Shown here: piece after piece, positions 46,505-55,174 of the stretch
How positions within the stretch are numbered: position 1 is the first letter of the stretch
Layout: every line of letters begins with the position of its first letter
Assembly (NCBI RefSeq): GCF_004349105.1
Contig: NZ_SMLB01000005.1
Coordinates: forward strand, 1-64,000
DNA from: Jiangella aurantiaca
GTDB taxonomy: Bacteria > Actinomycetota > Actinomycetes > Jiangellales > Jiangellaceae
Direction: 5' to 3'
DNA length: 64,000 bases
The notes under the pieces: generated by a model
Told to the model about the DNA's origin: nothing
Database searches by the model: none
What the model saw: the letters and a program-made list of their open reading frames with translations, nothing else
Position numbers and translations under genes: made by a program

Positions 46505-48511
46505 TCAGCGGGGACCGCCTCGCCGCACGTCGCCCGGCGCCCGGGGCGCCGGCTTGGCCTTGTCCCGGGCCTTCAGCGCCGCCGCGGAGCGCAGCTGCCA
46601 GGGCACGCTCGTCACCATGACGCCCGGCGTGAACAGCAGCCGACCCTTGAGCCAGAAGACGCTCTGGTTGTGCAGCAGCCGCTCCCACCAGTGCCCGACC
46701 ACGTATTCCGGCACGTACACCGTCACGATGTCGCGCGGGCTGGCCCGCCGGATCGCCCGCACGTACTCCACGACCGGCCGCGTGATCTCGCGGTACGGCG
46801 AGTCGAGCACCCGCAGCGGCACCGGGATGTCGTGCCGGTCCCACTCGTCCAGCAGTGCGGCGGTCGCGTCGGTGTCGACGTCGACGGTGATGGCCTCGAT
46901 GATGTCCGGCCGGGTCGCCCGCGCGTAGGCGATGGCCCGCACCGTCGGCTTGTGCAGCCGCGACACCAGCACGACGGCGTGCACGCGCGACGGCAGCAGC
47001 GACTCCGCCGGCCAGTCCTCGACCTCCAGCTCCCGCGAGGTGGTGTCGTAGTGCCGCCTGATGCCGCGCATCAGCAGGAACAGCACCGGCATCATCGCGA
47101 CAACCAGCCAGGCGCCGTGCGTGAACTTGGTGATCAGCACGACGACGAGCACGACGCCGGTGAGGCTGGCGCCGGTGGCGTTGATGGCGCGTGACCGCAG
47201 GATCTGCCGTCGTTCCGGGCCCGATGGGCCGGCCGCGAGCAGCCGGTTCCAGTGCCGCACCATGCCGGTCTGGCCGAATGTGAACGCCGTGAACACGCCG
47301 ACGATGTAGAGCTGGATCAGCCGGGTCACCGAGGCGTCGAACGCGACGATCAGCAGCCCGGCCAGCACCGCCAGCACGATGATGCCGTTGCTGAACACCA
47401 GCCGGTCGCCGCGGGTGTGAAGCTGACGCGGCGCGTACCGGTACTGGGCGAGGATCGAGCCGAGCAGCGGGAAGCCGTTGAACGCGGTGTTCGCGGCCAG
47501 GATCAGGATCAGCGCCGCGGCGCCCTGGACGTAGTAGAAGGGGATGGTGTCGGCGCCGAACACCGCCTCGGCCAACTGCGAGATGACCGTCGGCTGCGGC
47601 TGCGAGCAGTCGAACCCGACGAGGTCGCAGGGGTTCTCGACGTAGCGGACGTCGGCGATCACGGCCAGCGCGGTGATGCCGCTGAACATCGTGATCGACA
47701 GCGTGCCCATGATCGCCAGCGTCGTCGCGGCGTTCTTCGCCTTGGGTTTGCGGAAGGCGGGCACGCCGTTGGCGATCGCCTCGACGCCGGTGAGCGCCGT
47801 ACAGCCGGACGCGAACGCGCGCAGCACCAGCAGCATCAGCGCGATGCCGCCGAGATCGGTCATCTCGGCCTGGACGTCGTACGAGGCCGACTCCGCGACG
47901 GGGTCGGTGCCGAACGCCGTCTTCCCCAGGCCCCAGACGATCATTGCGCCCATGCCGACGATGAACAGGTAGGTCGGGATGGCGAACGCGGTGCCGCTCT
48001 CGCGGATGCCGCGCAGGTTCATCGCCGAGAGCAGCACGACGATGCCGATGGCCATGGGCACGCGGTAGTCGTTGAGCTCCGGCACGGCCGAGATCAGGTT
48101 GTCCACGCCCGCGGAGACCGACACGGCCACCGTCAGGATGTAGTCGATGAGCAGCGCGCTGGCCACGACGATGCCCGCGGTCGGGCCGAGGTTCGTGCTG
48201 GCGACCTCGAAGTCGCCGCCGCCCGTCGGGTAGGCACGCACCAGCTGCCGGTACGAGAGCACGACGGTGATGAGCAGCAGCACGACGACGATGGCGACCC
48301 AGGGCGTGTACGTCAGGTAGGCCAGCCCGCCCAGCGTCAGGATGACCAGGATCTCCTGCGTGGCGTACGTGACCGACGACAGCGGGTCGCTGGCGAAGAC
48401 CGGCAGGGCCAGCCGCTTGGGTAGCAGCGTGTGCCCCATGCGGTCGCTGGGGAGTTTGCGACCGATGAGCAGCCGCTTGGACAGATCGCCGAGGCTCGGC
48501 ACGATCGGCAA
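46505..48511 (-). CDS. APC-family permease, KimA-like potassium importer
   Basis: A 668-residue membrane protein. About 12 helices of the APC fold begin after FASDPLSSVTYATQEI, and GGGDFEVASTNLGPTAG and ALTGVEAIANGVPAFRKPK follow. The soluble C-terminal ~180 residues resemble a universal-stress fold. This layout matches KimA-type K+ importers rather than amino-acid permeases. The start is TTG (48511) with GAAGG at 7 nt. It is divergent from two TrkA genes, and its end nearly abuts the RNA methyltransferase. K+ specificity is inferred. Confidence 0.85.
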   Translation of the reverse strand: MPIVPSLGDLSKRLLIGRKLPSDRMGHTLLPKRLALPVFASDPLSSVTYATQEILVILTLGGLAYLTYTPWVAIVVVLLLITVVLSYRQLVRAYPTGGGDFEVASTNLGPTAGIVVASALLIDYILTVAVSVSAGVDNLISAVPELNDYRVPMAIGIVVLLSAMNLRGIRESGTAFAIPTYLFIVGMGAMIVWGLGKTAFGTDPVAESASYDVQAEMTDLGGIALMLLVLRAFASGCTALTGVEAIANGVPAFRKPKAKNAATTLAIMGTLSITMFSGITALAVIADVRYVENPCDLVGFDCSQPQPTVISQLAEAVFGADTIPFYYVQGAAALILILAANTAFNGFPLLGSILAQYRYAPRQLHTRGDRLVFSNGIIVLAVLAGLLIVAFDASVTRLIQLYIVGVFTAFTFGQTGMVRHWNRLLAAGPSGPERRQILRSRAINATGASLTGVVLVVVLITKFTHGAWLVVAMMPVLFLLMRGIRRHYDTTSRELEVEDWPAESLLPSRVHAVVLVSRLHKPTVRAIAYARATRPDIIEAITVDVDTDATAALLDEWDRHDIPVPLRVLDSPYREITRPVVEYVRAIRRASPRDIVTVYVPEYVVGHWWERLLHNQSVFWLKGRLLFTPGVMVTSVPWQLRSAAALKARDKAKPAPRAPGDVRRGGPR

Positions 48512-48639
48512 TGGTATGCCTTCTCTGGCGGACGTGTAACGTCGACAGCACCATGGCGGGCCCGGGCGCCACTGGGCGAGGTTGACAGCCGGCCGCGAGG
48601 TCCGACGTCAGTCCCGGAAAACAGGGTGAGAGGACCACA

Positions 48640-49305
48640 GTGCACGTCGTCATCATGGGCTGCGGCAGGGTCGGTTCGACCGTCGCTCACATCCTCGAGT
48701 CGCACGACCACACCGTCGCGATCGTCGACCAGAACCCGGAGGCGTTCCGGCGGCTGCAGCCGGGCTTCGAGGGCTCGACGGTGGCCGGCGTCGGGTTCGA
48801 CCGCGACGTGCTCATCGAGGCCGGCATCGAGCGCGCCGACGCGTTCGTCGCGGTCAGCAGCGGCGACAACTCCAACATCCTGGCCGCCCGGGTGGCCCGC
48901 GAGACGTTCGGCGTCGACAACGTGGTGGCCCGCATCTACGATCCCGGCCGGGCCGAGGTCTACCAGCGGCTGGGCATCCCGACGGTGGCGACGGTGCGGT
49001 GGACGGCCGACCAGATCCTGCGCCGCTTGTTCCCCGAGGGCGCGCAGACTGAGTGGGTCGACCCCACCGGGACGGTCCAGCTGGCCGAACTGCACGTCAG
49101 TACCGGTTGGATCGGCCAGACCGTCGACAAGCTGGAAGCGGCGTCCGGCGCCCGCATCGCGTTCCTCACCCGCTACGGCGAGGGCGTCCTGCCGACCGCC
49201 GACACCGTCGTCCAGGACGGCGACCTCGTCCACGTCCTCGTCAACACCGAGCGCATCTCGTACGTCGTCCAGGTGCTCTCCAAGGACCCGGAGGTGGAGA
49301 TCTGA
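48640..49305 (+). CDS. trkA: TrkA-type K+ regulatory protein, copy 1
   Basis: A 221-residue cytosolic regulator. An RCK_N Rossmann domain with MGCGRVGSTVAHIL and VDQNPEAFRRL is followed by an RCK_C domain from about 140. It binds nucleotide and gates a K+ transporter. The GTG has GAGAGGA upstream. The stop overlaps the next trkA ATG by one base (TGATG). Confidence 0.93.
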   Translation: MHVVIMGCGRVGSTVAHILESHDHTVAIVDQNPEAFRRLQPGFEGSTVAGVGFDRDVLIEAGIERADAFVAVSSGDNSNILAARVARETFGVDNVVARIYDPGRAEVYQRLGIPTVATVRWTADQILRRLFPEGAQTEWVDPTGTVQLAELHVSTGWIGQTVDKLEAASGARIAFLTRYGEGVLPTADTVVQDGDLVHVLVNTERISYVVQVLSKDPEVEI

Positions 49306-49970
49306 TGCGCGTCGCCATCGCCGGCGCCGGGAACGTCGGCCGCTCCATCGCGTCGGAGCTGCTGGCCAACGGCCACGACGTGCTGCTCATCGACAAGGAC
49401 ACCAAGGCGATCAAGGCCGCCAGCGTGCCCGAGGCCGAGTGGCTGCTGGCCGACGCCTGCGAGTTGTCCATGCTCGAGGAGGCGGCCTTGGACCGCTGCA
49501 ACGTCGTCATCGCCGCCACTGGCGACGACAAGGTCAACCTGGTCGTGTCGCTGCTGGCCAAGACGGAGTTCGGCGTGCCCCGCGTGGTGGCCCGGGTGAA
49601 CCACCCCCGCAACGAGTGGATGTTCAACGAGTCCTGGGGCGTCGACGTCTCGGTGTCCACGCCGCGCATCATGAGCGCGCTGGTCGAGGAGGCCGTGAGC
49701 GTCGGCGACCTGGTCCGGCTCTTCAGCTTCCGGCAGGGCGAGGCCAACCTGGTCGAACTGACGCTGCCGAGCGACTCCCCCATCGTCGGGACGGCGGTCG
49801 CGGACGTCGCCTGGCCGGTCGACACCTCGCTGGTCTCGATCATCCGTGGCAAGCACGTGCACAGCCCGCTGCCCGACCTCCCGCTGGAGGCCGGCGATGA
49901 GCTGCTCTTCGTCGCCGCGCCGGAGCGGGAGAAGCAGCTCGAGGACCTGCTCTCCCCCCACTTCTCCTGA
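49305..49970 (+). CDS. trkA: TrkA-type K+ regulatory protein, copy 2
   Basis: A 221-residue partner of the preceding protein: RCK_N with AGAGNVGRSIASELL and LIDKDTKAIKAA, and RCK_C from about 135. In actinobacteria such paired proteins (mycobacterial CeoB/CeoC) act together. No TrkH/TrkG or KtrB membrane subunit is in the window, and the divergent KimA-like permease is the nearest K+-type transporter. Confidence 0.93.
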   Translation: MRVAIAGAGNVGRSIASELLANGHDVLLIDKDTKAIKAASVPEAEWLLADACELSMLEEAALDRCNVVIAATGDDKVNLVVSLLAKTEFGVPRVVARVNHPRNEWMFNESWGVDVSVSTPRIMSALVEEAVSVGDLVRLFSFRQGEANLVELTLPSDSPIVGTAVADVAWPVDTSLVSIIRGKHVHSPLPDLPLEAGDELLFVAAPEREKQLEDLLSPHFS

Positions 49971-49976
49971 CTCGTC

Positions 49977-50032
49977 CCGTGATCATCAACCTTTTGAGCT
50001 GCGATAGCGACCCAAAGGGTTGATGGTCACGG
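49977..50032. terminator. TGATCATC-type hairpin between trkA and DUF3159 genes
   Basis: CCGTGATCATCAACC (49977-49991) pairs with 50018-50032 with one T.G pair; the arms then continue into TTT and AAA. It lies between two convergent stops (49970 and 50027) and overlaps the second. A likely bidirectional terminator, related to 42831-42880. Confidence 0.65.
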
Positions 50033-50758
50033 AAGCGGGTCTGGGTCGGGCTTGGCGGGCGGCTTGACGACGGCGGCCGCCTCGCGCTCCTGGTGGGCGC
50101 GGTACGCGGGCCGGATGATCAGCCACGACAGGTACGCGACCAGCAGGAACAGCGGCCAGCTCATGACCAGCCGGGCGCCGGCCAGCCAGCCGATCTGGTC
50201 CTCGCCGGACAGATACAGCGGCACCTGGACCGCCAGCCGCAGCGCGAACATTCCCACCCACAGCAGGCTGGCCTGCGTATACGCGCGCAACAGCGCCGGA
50301 TCGCGACGCCAGCCCATGCCCTGGCCGGTGACCAGCCCGATGAACACGCCGAGCAGCGGCCAGCGGGCCACGATCGACACCAGATAGGCCAGCCCGTAGC
50401 CGACGTTGATGAGCAGGCCCGGCAGGAACACGTCCTCGGCGCGGCCGGTGCGGTTGGCCATGAACGCGGCGATGCCGACGCCGAGGAAGCCGGCGATGAC
50501 GTTCTGCAGCGGCTCCTTGCGCAGCAGCCGGACCCCGGCCAGCACGACGCCGGAGGCCAGCGCGACCCACAGCGACAGCGTGAGGTCGCGACCGGCCGCG
50601 GTGTAGACGACGGTGAAGATGGCCAGCGGCAGCCCGGCGTCCAGGAGGGCGGCCGGGCCGAGCACGTCCTTGGGGCGGAACCGCTCGTCGGCGGCGATGG
50701 CCTGGACCCAGCTCGGCCGGCCGGCGCGGTCGGGTGCGCCGGGATCGTTCTGACTCAT
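50027..50758 (-). CDS. DUF3159 membrane protein
   Basis: A 243-residue protein with about six membrane helices in two groups and GVGIAAFMANRTGRAEDVFLPG and WPLLGVFIGLVTGQGMGWR, typical of the actinobacterial DUF3159 family. Function unknown. It follows the OB-fold gene by 1 nt, as in related genomes, so the two are co-expressed. Confidence 0.9.
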   Translation of the reverse strand: MSQNDPGAPDRAGRPSWVQAIAADERFRPKDVLGPAALLDAGLPLAIFTVVYTAAGRDLTLSLWVALASGVVLAGVRLLRKEPLQNVIAGFLGVGIAAFMANRTGRAEDVFLPGLLINVGYGLAYLVSIVARWPLLGVFIGLVTGQGMGWRRDPALLRAYTQASLLWVGMFALRLAVQVPLYLSGEDQIGWLAGARLVMSWPLFLLVAYLSWLIIRPAYRAHQEREAAAVVKPPAKPDPDPLP

Positions 50759-50759
50759 C

Positions 50760-51152
50760 TCACTCCATGCCTGCGGGCAGCAGCTCGTATCGCGGGTTGT
50801 ACATGACCCTGCGGCCGTCGAGGGAGGCCACCCGTCCGGTTGCGACCAGCCGGCGCCCGCAGCTGATGCCGGCGATGCGCCTCCGGCCGAGCCAGACCAG
50901 TGTCACCGCACCAGAGCCGTCGTACAAGTCGGCCTCGAGGGCAGGGGTGCCCATACGGGGCTGCAGCGTGACGGACTGCAGCACCCCGCGGACGCGCACG
51001 GTGGTGCGGTCCTGGACGTCGGCCAGCGGCTGACAGCCGGCCTCGCGCGCGTCGCCGCGCAGTTCCTCGGCTTCGACGTCCTCGTCGGAGGCGACCCACC
51101 GAGTGATGGCGCCCCAGATCCCGCGGCGCCCAGTATTTTCCTGCGTGTTCAC
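50760..51152 (-). CDS. OB-fold nucleic-acid-binding protein
   Basis: A 130-residue protein with an OB fold: TTVRVRGVLQSVTLQP, ALEADLYDGSGAVTLVWLGRR and RLVATGRVASLDGRRVMYNP. Related proteins are found beside DUF3159 and DUF3710 genes in actinobacteria. Ligand and role are unknown. The GTG at 51152 has GGGGAGGG upstream, inside a duplicated block; an overlapping 16-codon ORF precedes it. Confidence 0.88.
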   Translation of the reverse strand: MNTQENTGRRGIWGAITRWVASDEDVEAEELRGDAREAGCQPLADVQDRTTVRVRGVLQSVTLQPRMGTPALEADLYDGSGAVTLVWLGRRRIAGISCGRRLVATGRVASLDGRRVMYNPRYELLPAGME

Positions 51153-51220
51153 GAGCCCTCCCCGGGCGGGGTCCTGCTGGCGCTCTCTTCCGTGTTCACG
51201 AGCCCTCCCCGGGCGGGGTC
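51144..51220. repeat. Duplicated 30-bp ribosome-site/start block with upstream ORF
   Basis: Identical 30-bp copies at 51144-51173 and 51191-51220 (period 47 bp). On the minus strand each carries GGGGAGGG, CTC and GTG AAC ACG. The downstream copy starts the OB-fold gene. The upstream copy starts MNTEESASRTPPGEGS (51149-51199), whose TGA overlaps the real GTG (GTGA), giving a coupled upstream ORF. Confidence 0.7.
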
Positions 51221-51276
51221 AAGCTCACTGTCCCCTCCCACGCTTAAGAGCCTAGTCCGACCGGCAAATGCGCTGC

Positions 51277-51987
51277 TCAGGCTTGCAACGGCTGGGACGG
51301 GTCGGTCGCCGCGCGGTTGCCGGCCGGCGGCTTCAGCACGATGACGTCGCCCGGCGCCATCGGCGACTGGCCGCGGATCACCACCGTCTGCTTGACCAAC
51401 TCGACGAACCGCTGGAACACGGCGGCGTCATTGGTGGCCTTGCCGAGGAACGTGGCCCGCAGCATCCAGCGCGGGCCGTCGATGGCCGACACCCGCGACG
51501 GTTGCAGCACCTGCTTGCCGTCAGGCGCCTGCACCGGGATCACCAGCCGGATCTCGGGGCCGAACGGCCCGGGCGCCTCCTCGGCGCGGCCGCCGCGGCG
51601 CTTGGCGTCCTGGGTGATCTGCAGCCGCGTCTGCCCCCACAGCCCGGAGCTGCGCGGCGCGGCGACGGCGATCAGCTGCACTGCGGCGTCCTCGATGGCG
51701 AGGACGGCGCTGGTGGCGTTGCCGGTGCGCTGGTCGACCTGCAGCTGCAGCTTCATGCCGGGCTCGGCCTTGATCAGCAGGCCGCCGAGATCGACGCGGC
51801 CCTTGCGCGCTTCGTCGAGATCGACCTCGGACTCGTCGAACGGGCCGCCGCTGCGGTCGCTCTTGGGCGACTCGCCCTCGTCTCCGGGCTCGCCGGCCCC
51901 CGCGCCCGACGGCGTCGACGTCGCCTCCGTGGTCTCCTCGACCCCGAGCTCGTCCTCATCGCCGTCGCGGCGCCGCCGTCCCCACAC
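51277..51987 (-). CDS. DUF3710 family protein
   Basis: A 236-residue actinobacterial DUF3710 protein. An acidic, low-complexity N-terminus (1-55) is followed by a compact domain beginning RVDLGGLLI and ending MAPGDVIVLKPP. Function unknown. The GTG at 51987 follows AAGGGGA and lies 20 bp after the dut stop; the genes form one run. Confidence 0.9.
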   Translation of the reverse strand: MWGRRRRDGDEDELGVEETTEATSTPSGAGAGEPGDEGESPKSDRSGGPFDESEVDLDEARKGRVDLGGLLIKAEPGMKLQLQVDQRTGNATSAVLAIEDAAVQLIAVAAPRSSGLWGQTRLQITQDAKRRGGRAEEAPGPFGPEIRLVIPVQAPDGKQVLQPSRVSAIDGPRWMLRATFLGKATNDAAVFQRFVELVKQTVVIRGQSPMAPGDVIVLKPPAGNRAATDPSQPLQA

Positions 51988-52006
51988 CCTGACCGTCCCC
52001 TTCGTC

Positions 52007-52522
52007 TCAACGACCGCCGGCGCTGCCGCCGGCCTGGCTTGCCGTCCCCGTCGACCCGTACCCGCCGTCGCCCCGCGCCGAACCGGGCAGCCGCTCGACC
52101 TCGTGGAACCGGGCCCGCTCGACGCGCTGGACGACCAGCTGAGCGATCCGGTCGCCGCGCGCGAACACCGCCGGTTCCCGCAGGTCGTGGTTGACCAGCA
52201 CCACCTTGATCTCGCCCCGGTAACCCGCGTCGACCGTGCCCGGAGTGTTGACGATGCTGACCCCGAGCCGGTGCGCGAGACCCGAGCGCGGGTGGACGAA
52301 TGCAGCGTATCCCGCGGGCAGGGCGATCGCGATGCCCGTCCCGACCATGGCCCGCTCCCCCGGCGGGATGCTGACGTCGCTGGTCGTGACCAGATCGGCC
52401 CCGGCGTCGCCGGGATGCGCATAGCCCGGCAGCGGCACCTCCGGGTCCAGCCGGGTGATGAGGACGTCGACCAGTCGATTTCCGCCCTCGGCGGAGAAGC
52501 GTGCCTCGGTCGGGTTCGTCAC
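52007..52522 (-). CDS. dut: Deoxyuridine 5-prime-triphosphate nucleotidohydrolase
   Basis: A 171-residue trimeric dUTPase that removes dUTP. The five motifs are present: [43 protein letters not shown] and the C-terminal [13 protein letters not shown]. Length is slightly over the usual 150 because of an N-terminal lead of about 20 residues. The GTG overlaps the thioesterase stop by 4 nt. Confidence 0.95.
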   Translation of the reverse strand: MTNPTEARFSAEGGNRLVDVLITRLDPEVPLPGYAHPGDAGADLVTTSDVSIPPGERAMVGTGIAIALPAGYAAFVHPRSGLAHRLGVSIVNTPGTVDAGYRGEIKVVLVNHDLREPAVFARGDRIAQLVVQRVERARFHEVERLPGSARGDGGYGSTGTASQAGGSAGGR

Positions 52523-53082
52523 GGGTTCACCTCCGCGACCTTGGCGGCCGCCGGGGACAGCTCCGACGCGGCCACCAGGCGGCCGTGCTCGGTGAAATGG
52601 GTGGGCGGGACGACGACGAAGACGGCCGACGCGGTGACGCTGACAGGGCCGTCGGGCGCGTTCTCGCGCCCGATTGCGGACATGAAGATCTTCCGGCCCT
52701 CGGCGCGGTCGATCGCGGCGTCGATGTGCAGCGTCGTGCCGACCGGGACCGGGCGGCGGTAGCTGGTCTCGAGGTGGCCGGTGACGGCGGGCTTGCCGAT
52801 CAGCCAGATCAGCGAGCCGAGCACCTCGTCGAAGGCCAGCGACAGCATGCCGCCGTGCGCCAGGCCGGGCGCGCCCTGGTGGTCGTCGGTGACGGTGAAC
52901 GTGCCGGCCACAGTCAGGCCCTCGCCGGCGACGACGGTGACGTGCAGCCCCGTCGGGTGGTCCGGGCCGCAGCCGACGCACATACGGTAATGCGAGGCGA
53001 TGGTGCTGCCGGGCGCCGGCGCGTCGGGATGCCGCACGATCGCGCCGTCGGGACGCGGCTCCCGGTGCTGCCGTTCGGTCAC
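52519..53082 (-). CDS. PaaI-like hotdog-fold thioesterase
   Basis: A 187-residue protein with a hotdog domain ([17 protein letters not shown], then [11 protein letters not shown]). A cysteine-containing [13 protein letters not shown] segment near residue 35-47 is typical of actinobacterial PaaI-like proteins. The acyl-CoA substrate is unknown. TAGGGT (53091-53096 on the minus strand) lies 8 nt before the GTG at 53082, so a leaderless start there is preferred over the ATG at 53124. Confidence 0.87.
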   Translation of the reverse strand: MTERQHREPRPDGAIVRHPDAPAPGSTIASHYRMCVGCGPDHPTGLHVTVVAGEGLTVAGTFTVTDDHQGAPGLAHGGMLSLAFDEVLGSLIWLIGKPAVTGHLETSYRRPVPVGTTLHIDAAIDRAEGRKIFMSAIGRENAPDGPVSVTASAVFVVVPPTHFTEHGRLVAASELSPAAAKVAEVNP

Positions 53083-53133
53083 GATCGACGACCCTACCCG
53101 CTCGGCTCCGGCGATCCGTGGCACCCTGCAAGA

Positions 53134-53592
53134 GTGACTCGTTACCGCGAACGCCTGGTGGTGCCGGCTCGATGGTGGCTGCTGCTGGTCGGGCTGGCCG
53201 CGTCTGTCTGGCTCGTCTACGAGCTGCCCTTCGGCCCGGGTGTGTCGCTGCCGGCGGCCGGCGGGGTGTTCGCGCTCGGCGCCGTCGCGCTGCTCGCGTA
53301 CGGCCGGCTGGCGATCGCCGTCGGAGACGACGGCGTCAGCGTCGGGCGGGCCCGGCTGCCGCTGACGGCGCTCGGCTCGGCCGAGGCGCTCACCGGCGAG
53401 GACGCCCGGGCGGCTCGTGGCCCCGGCCTCGACCGGCGCGCCTACGTGGCGATCCGCGGGTACGTGCCGGGGGTGGTGCGCATCGGGGTCGACGACGCCG
53501 CCGACCCGACTCCCTACTGGCTCGTGTCGACGCGCCGCCCCGAGCGGCTCGTGGCCGAGCTCGAGGCGGCGCGTCAGACCGCCGGCCGGTGA
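53134..53592 (+). CDS. DUF3093 membrane protein
   Basis: A 152-residue actinobacterial DUF3093 protein: [18 protein letters not shown], two membrane helices (~14-32 and ~42-62) and a soluble C-terminal domain with [16 protein letters not shown] and [16 protein letters not shown]. Function unknown. It is divergent from the thioesterase and the conserved partner of dut in related genomes. Confidence 0.9.
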   Translation: MTRYRERLVVPARWWLLLVGLAASVWLVYELPFGPGVSLPAAGGVFALGAVALLAYGRLAIAVGDDGVSVGRARLPLTALGSAEALTGEDARAARGPGLDRRAYVAIRGYVPGVVRIGVDDAADPTPYWLVSTRRPERLVAELEAARQTAGR

Positions 53593-53649
53593 GGGGAAGG
53601 GAAGGTGGCAGCCGACCGCATGGTCTGACGCCAGTCTCCGATGAATGGC

Positions 53650-53949
53650 TCAGGCCGCGCAGTCGCGGCAGATGAGCCTCCCGTCCTTCTCCTTCGCCAG
53701 CTGACTGCGGTGGTGCACCAGGAAGCACTGCGAGCAGGTGAACTCGTCAGCCTGCCGCGGCAGCACCCGGACCGCCAGCTCCTCGTTCGACAGATCCGCT
53801 CCGGGGAGCTCCATGGACTCGTTCAGGTCGGACTCGTCGACGTCGACGATGCCCGACGACTTGTCCATGCGCCGGTTCTTCAGTTCCTCCAGCGAGTCCT
53901 CGGACAGATCGTCGTCGGTCTTGCGTGGCGCGTCATAGTCGGTTGCCAT
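53650..53949 (-). CDS. DUF4193 zinc-ribbon-like protein
   Basis: A 99-residue acidic protein ending in a four-cysteine zinc motif: CSQC (71-74) and CRDC (94-97). Typical DUF4193, with ATDYDAPRKTDDD at the start. Possible RNA-polymerase or nucleic-acid contact is inferred from the fold only. TACGAT (53975-53980 on the minus strand) is a plausible -10, with a short leader holding GGGGGA. Confidence 0.92.
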   Translation of the reverse strand: MATDYDAPRKTDDDLSEDSLEELKNRRMDKSSGIVDVDESDLNESMELPGADLSNEELAVRVLPRQADEFTCSQCFLVHHRSQLAKEKDGRLICRDCAA

Positions 53950-54217
53950 TGATCTATTCCCCCTCACTGGGCGCATCGTATGTCTGTGGCCGGGCCGGTT
54001 GGACTCCGAGCCTCTGTAACGCACGACGGCCCGCGGTTGTGCCCGCTCCGAGCGGGAGATTCTGCCTGATGCGGTACCCCATTGGCACGGCACCCCACAC
54101 TGTGGAAATTCGTGTCGTCCTCTGGACCGACGGATCAGACCGTCCTCGGGGACGAGGGATGCCACGATTCCAGGCGAGAGGCTGTCAACAGACCACCCTG
54201 TACCGGAGAGGAACCGC

Positions 54218-55174
54218 ATGCTCGAGCTCGACCGGCTGTCCCGCCGCTATGGGGACGTCGTGGCCCTCGATGATCTCTCGTTCGCGGTCCGACCAGGGCA
54301 GATGTACGGTTTCGTCGGCACCAACGGCGCCGGCAAAACCACCGCGATGCGCATCGTCCTGGGGGTCCTCGAGCCCCACAGCGGCGAGGTCCGGTGGAAC
54401 GAGGCCCCCCTGAACCAGGACATCCGGCGTGAGTTCGGTTACATGCCAGAGGAGCGCGGACTGTACCCGAAGATGCAGGTGCACGAGCACCTCGTCTACC
54501 TCGCGCGGCTGCACGGTGTGTCAGGCATCACAGCCACGAAGGCCGCATCGGACCTGCTCGAGGCGCTCGCTCTGAGCGAACGTGCGTCTGATCGCATCGA
54601 ATCGCTCTCACTCGGCAACCAGCAGCGGGTGCAGCTGGCCGCCGCGCTCGTGCACGAGCCCACGGTCATGGTCCTCGACGAGCCGTTCAGCGGTCTCGAC
54701 CCGATGGGCGTCGACTCGATGGCCGCGGTGCTGCGCGCCCGGGTCGACGCCGGCGCCGCCGTGGTGTTCTCCAGCCACCAGCTCGAGCTGGTCGAGCGGC
54801 TGTGCGACGCCGTCGGCATCATCCGGGCGGGGCGCCTGGTCGCCGACGGCACCGTCGACGAGCTCCGCGGCACGGGCGCGCCCCGGTACCGGCTGGACGT
54901 CGGCGCGCCGCCCGGCTGGACGGCGTCGCTGGCCGACGCGGTGCCCGGTCTGAGCGTCGTCGAGGACGGCGGCCGGACCGCGCTGGTCGAGCTGCCGCCG
55001 TCGGCCGACGACCAGGCCCTGCTCGACGCCGCCCGCGCGCTGGGCACAGTCCACCAGTTCACGCCGGTGCGCCCGACCCTCGCCGAGCTGTTCCGTTCCG
55101 TCGTCGCCGAGCCGGCCGGCGCGGAGAGGGCCGGCGCGGAGAAGGCCGGCGCGGAGAAGGCCGAGGCCGCCTGA
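54218..55174 (+). CDS. ABC transporter ATP-binding protein, NatA-like
   Basis: A 318-residue ATPase: Walker A GTNGAGKT (35-42), signature LSLGNQQR, Walker B VMVLDEPFSGLDP and H-loop SSHQ. It pairs with the following permease as a NatAB-type exporter, perhaps for Na+ or small molecules. The C-terminus ends in three tandem AGAE(R/K) units from a 15-bp repeat (55115-55159). The ATG has GGAGAGGAA. The stop overlaps the next ATG. Confidence 0.92.
   Translation: MLELDRLSRRYGDVVALDDLSFAVRPGQMYGFVGTNGAGKTTAMRIVLGVLEPHSGEVRWNEAPLNQDIRREFGYMPEERGLYPKMQVHEHLVYLARLHGVSGITATKAASDLLEALALSERASDRIESLSLGNQQRVQLAAALVHEPTVMVLDEPFSGLDPMGVDSMAAVLRARVDAGAAVVFSSHQLELVERLCDAVGIIRAGRLVADGTVDELRGTGAPRYRLDVGAPPGWTASLADAVPGLSVVEDGGRTALVELPPSADDQALLDAARALGTVHQFTPVRPTLAELFRSVVAEPAGAERAGAEKAGAEKAEAA

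Noticed and set aside
51144-51220. Direct repeats as a possible CRISPR array
   Set aside because: Only two copies with a 17-bp spacer, and the repeat contains a ribosome site and start codon; no cas genes are present.
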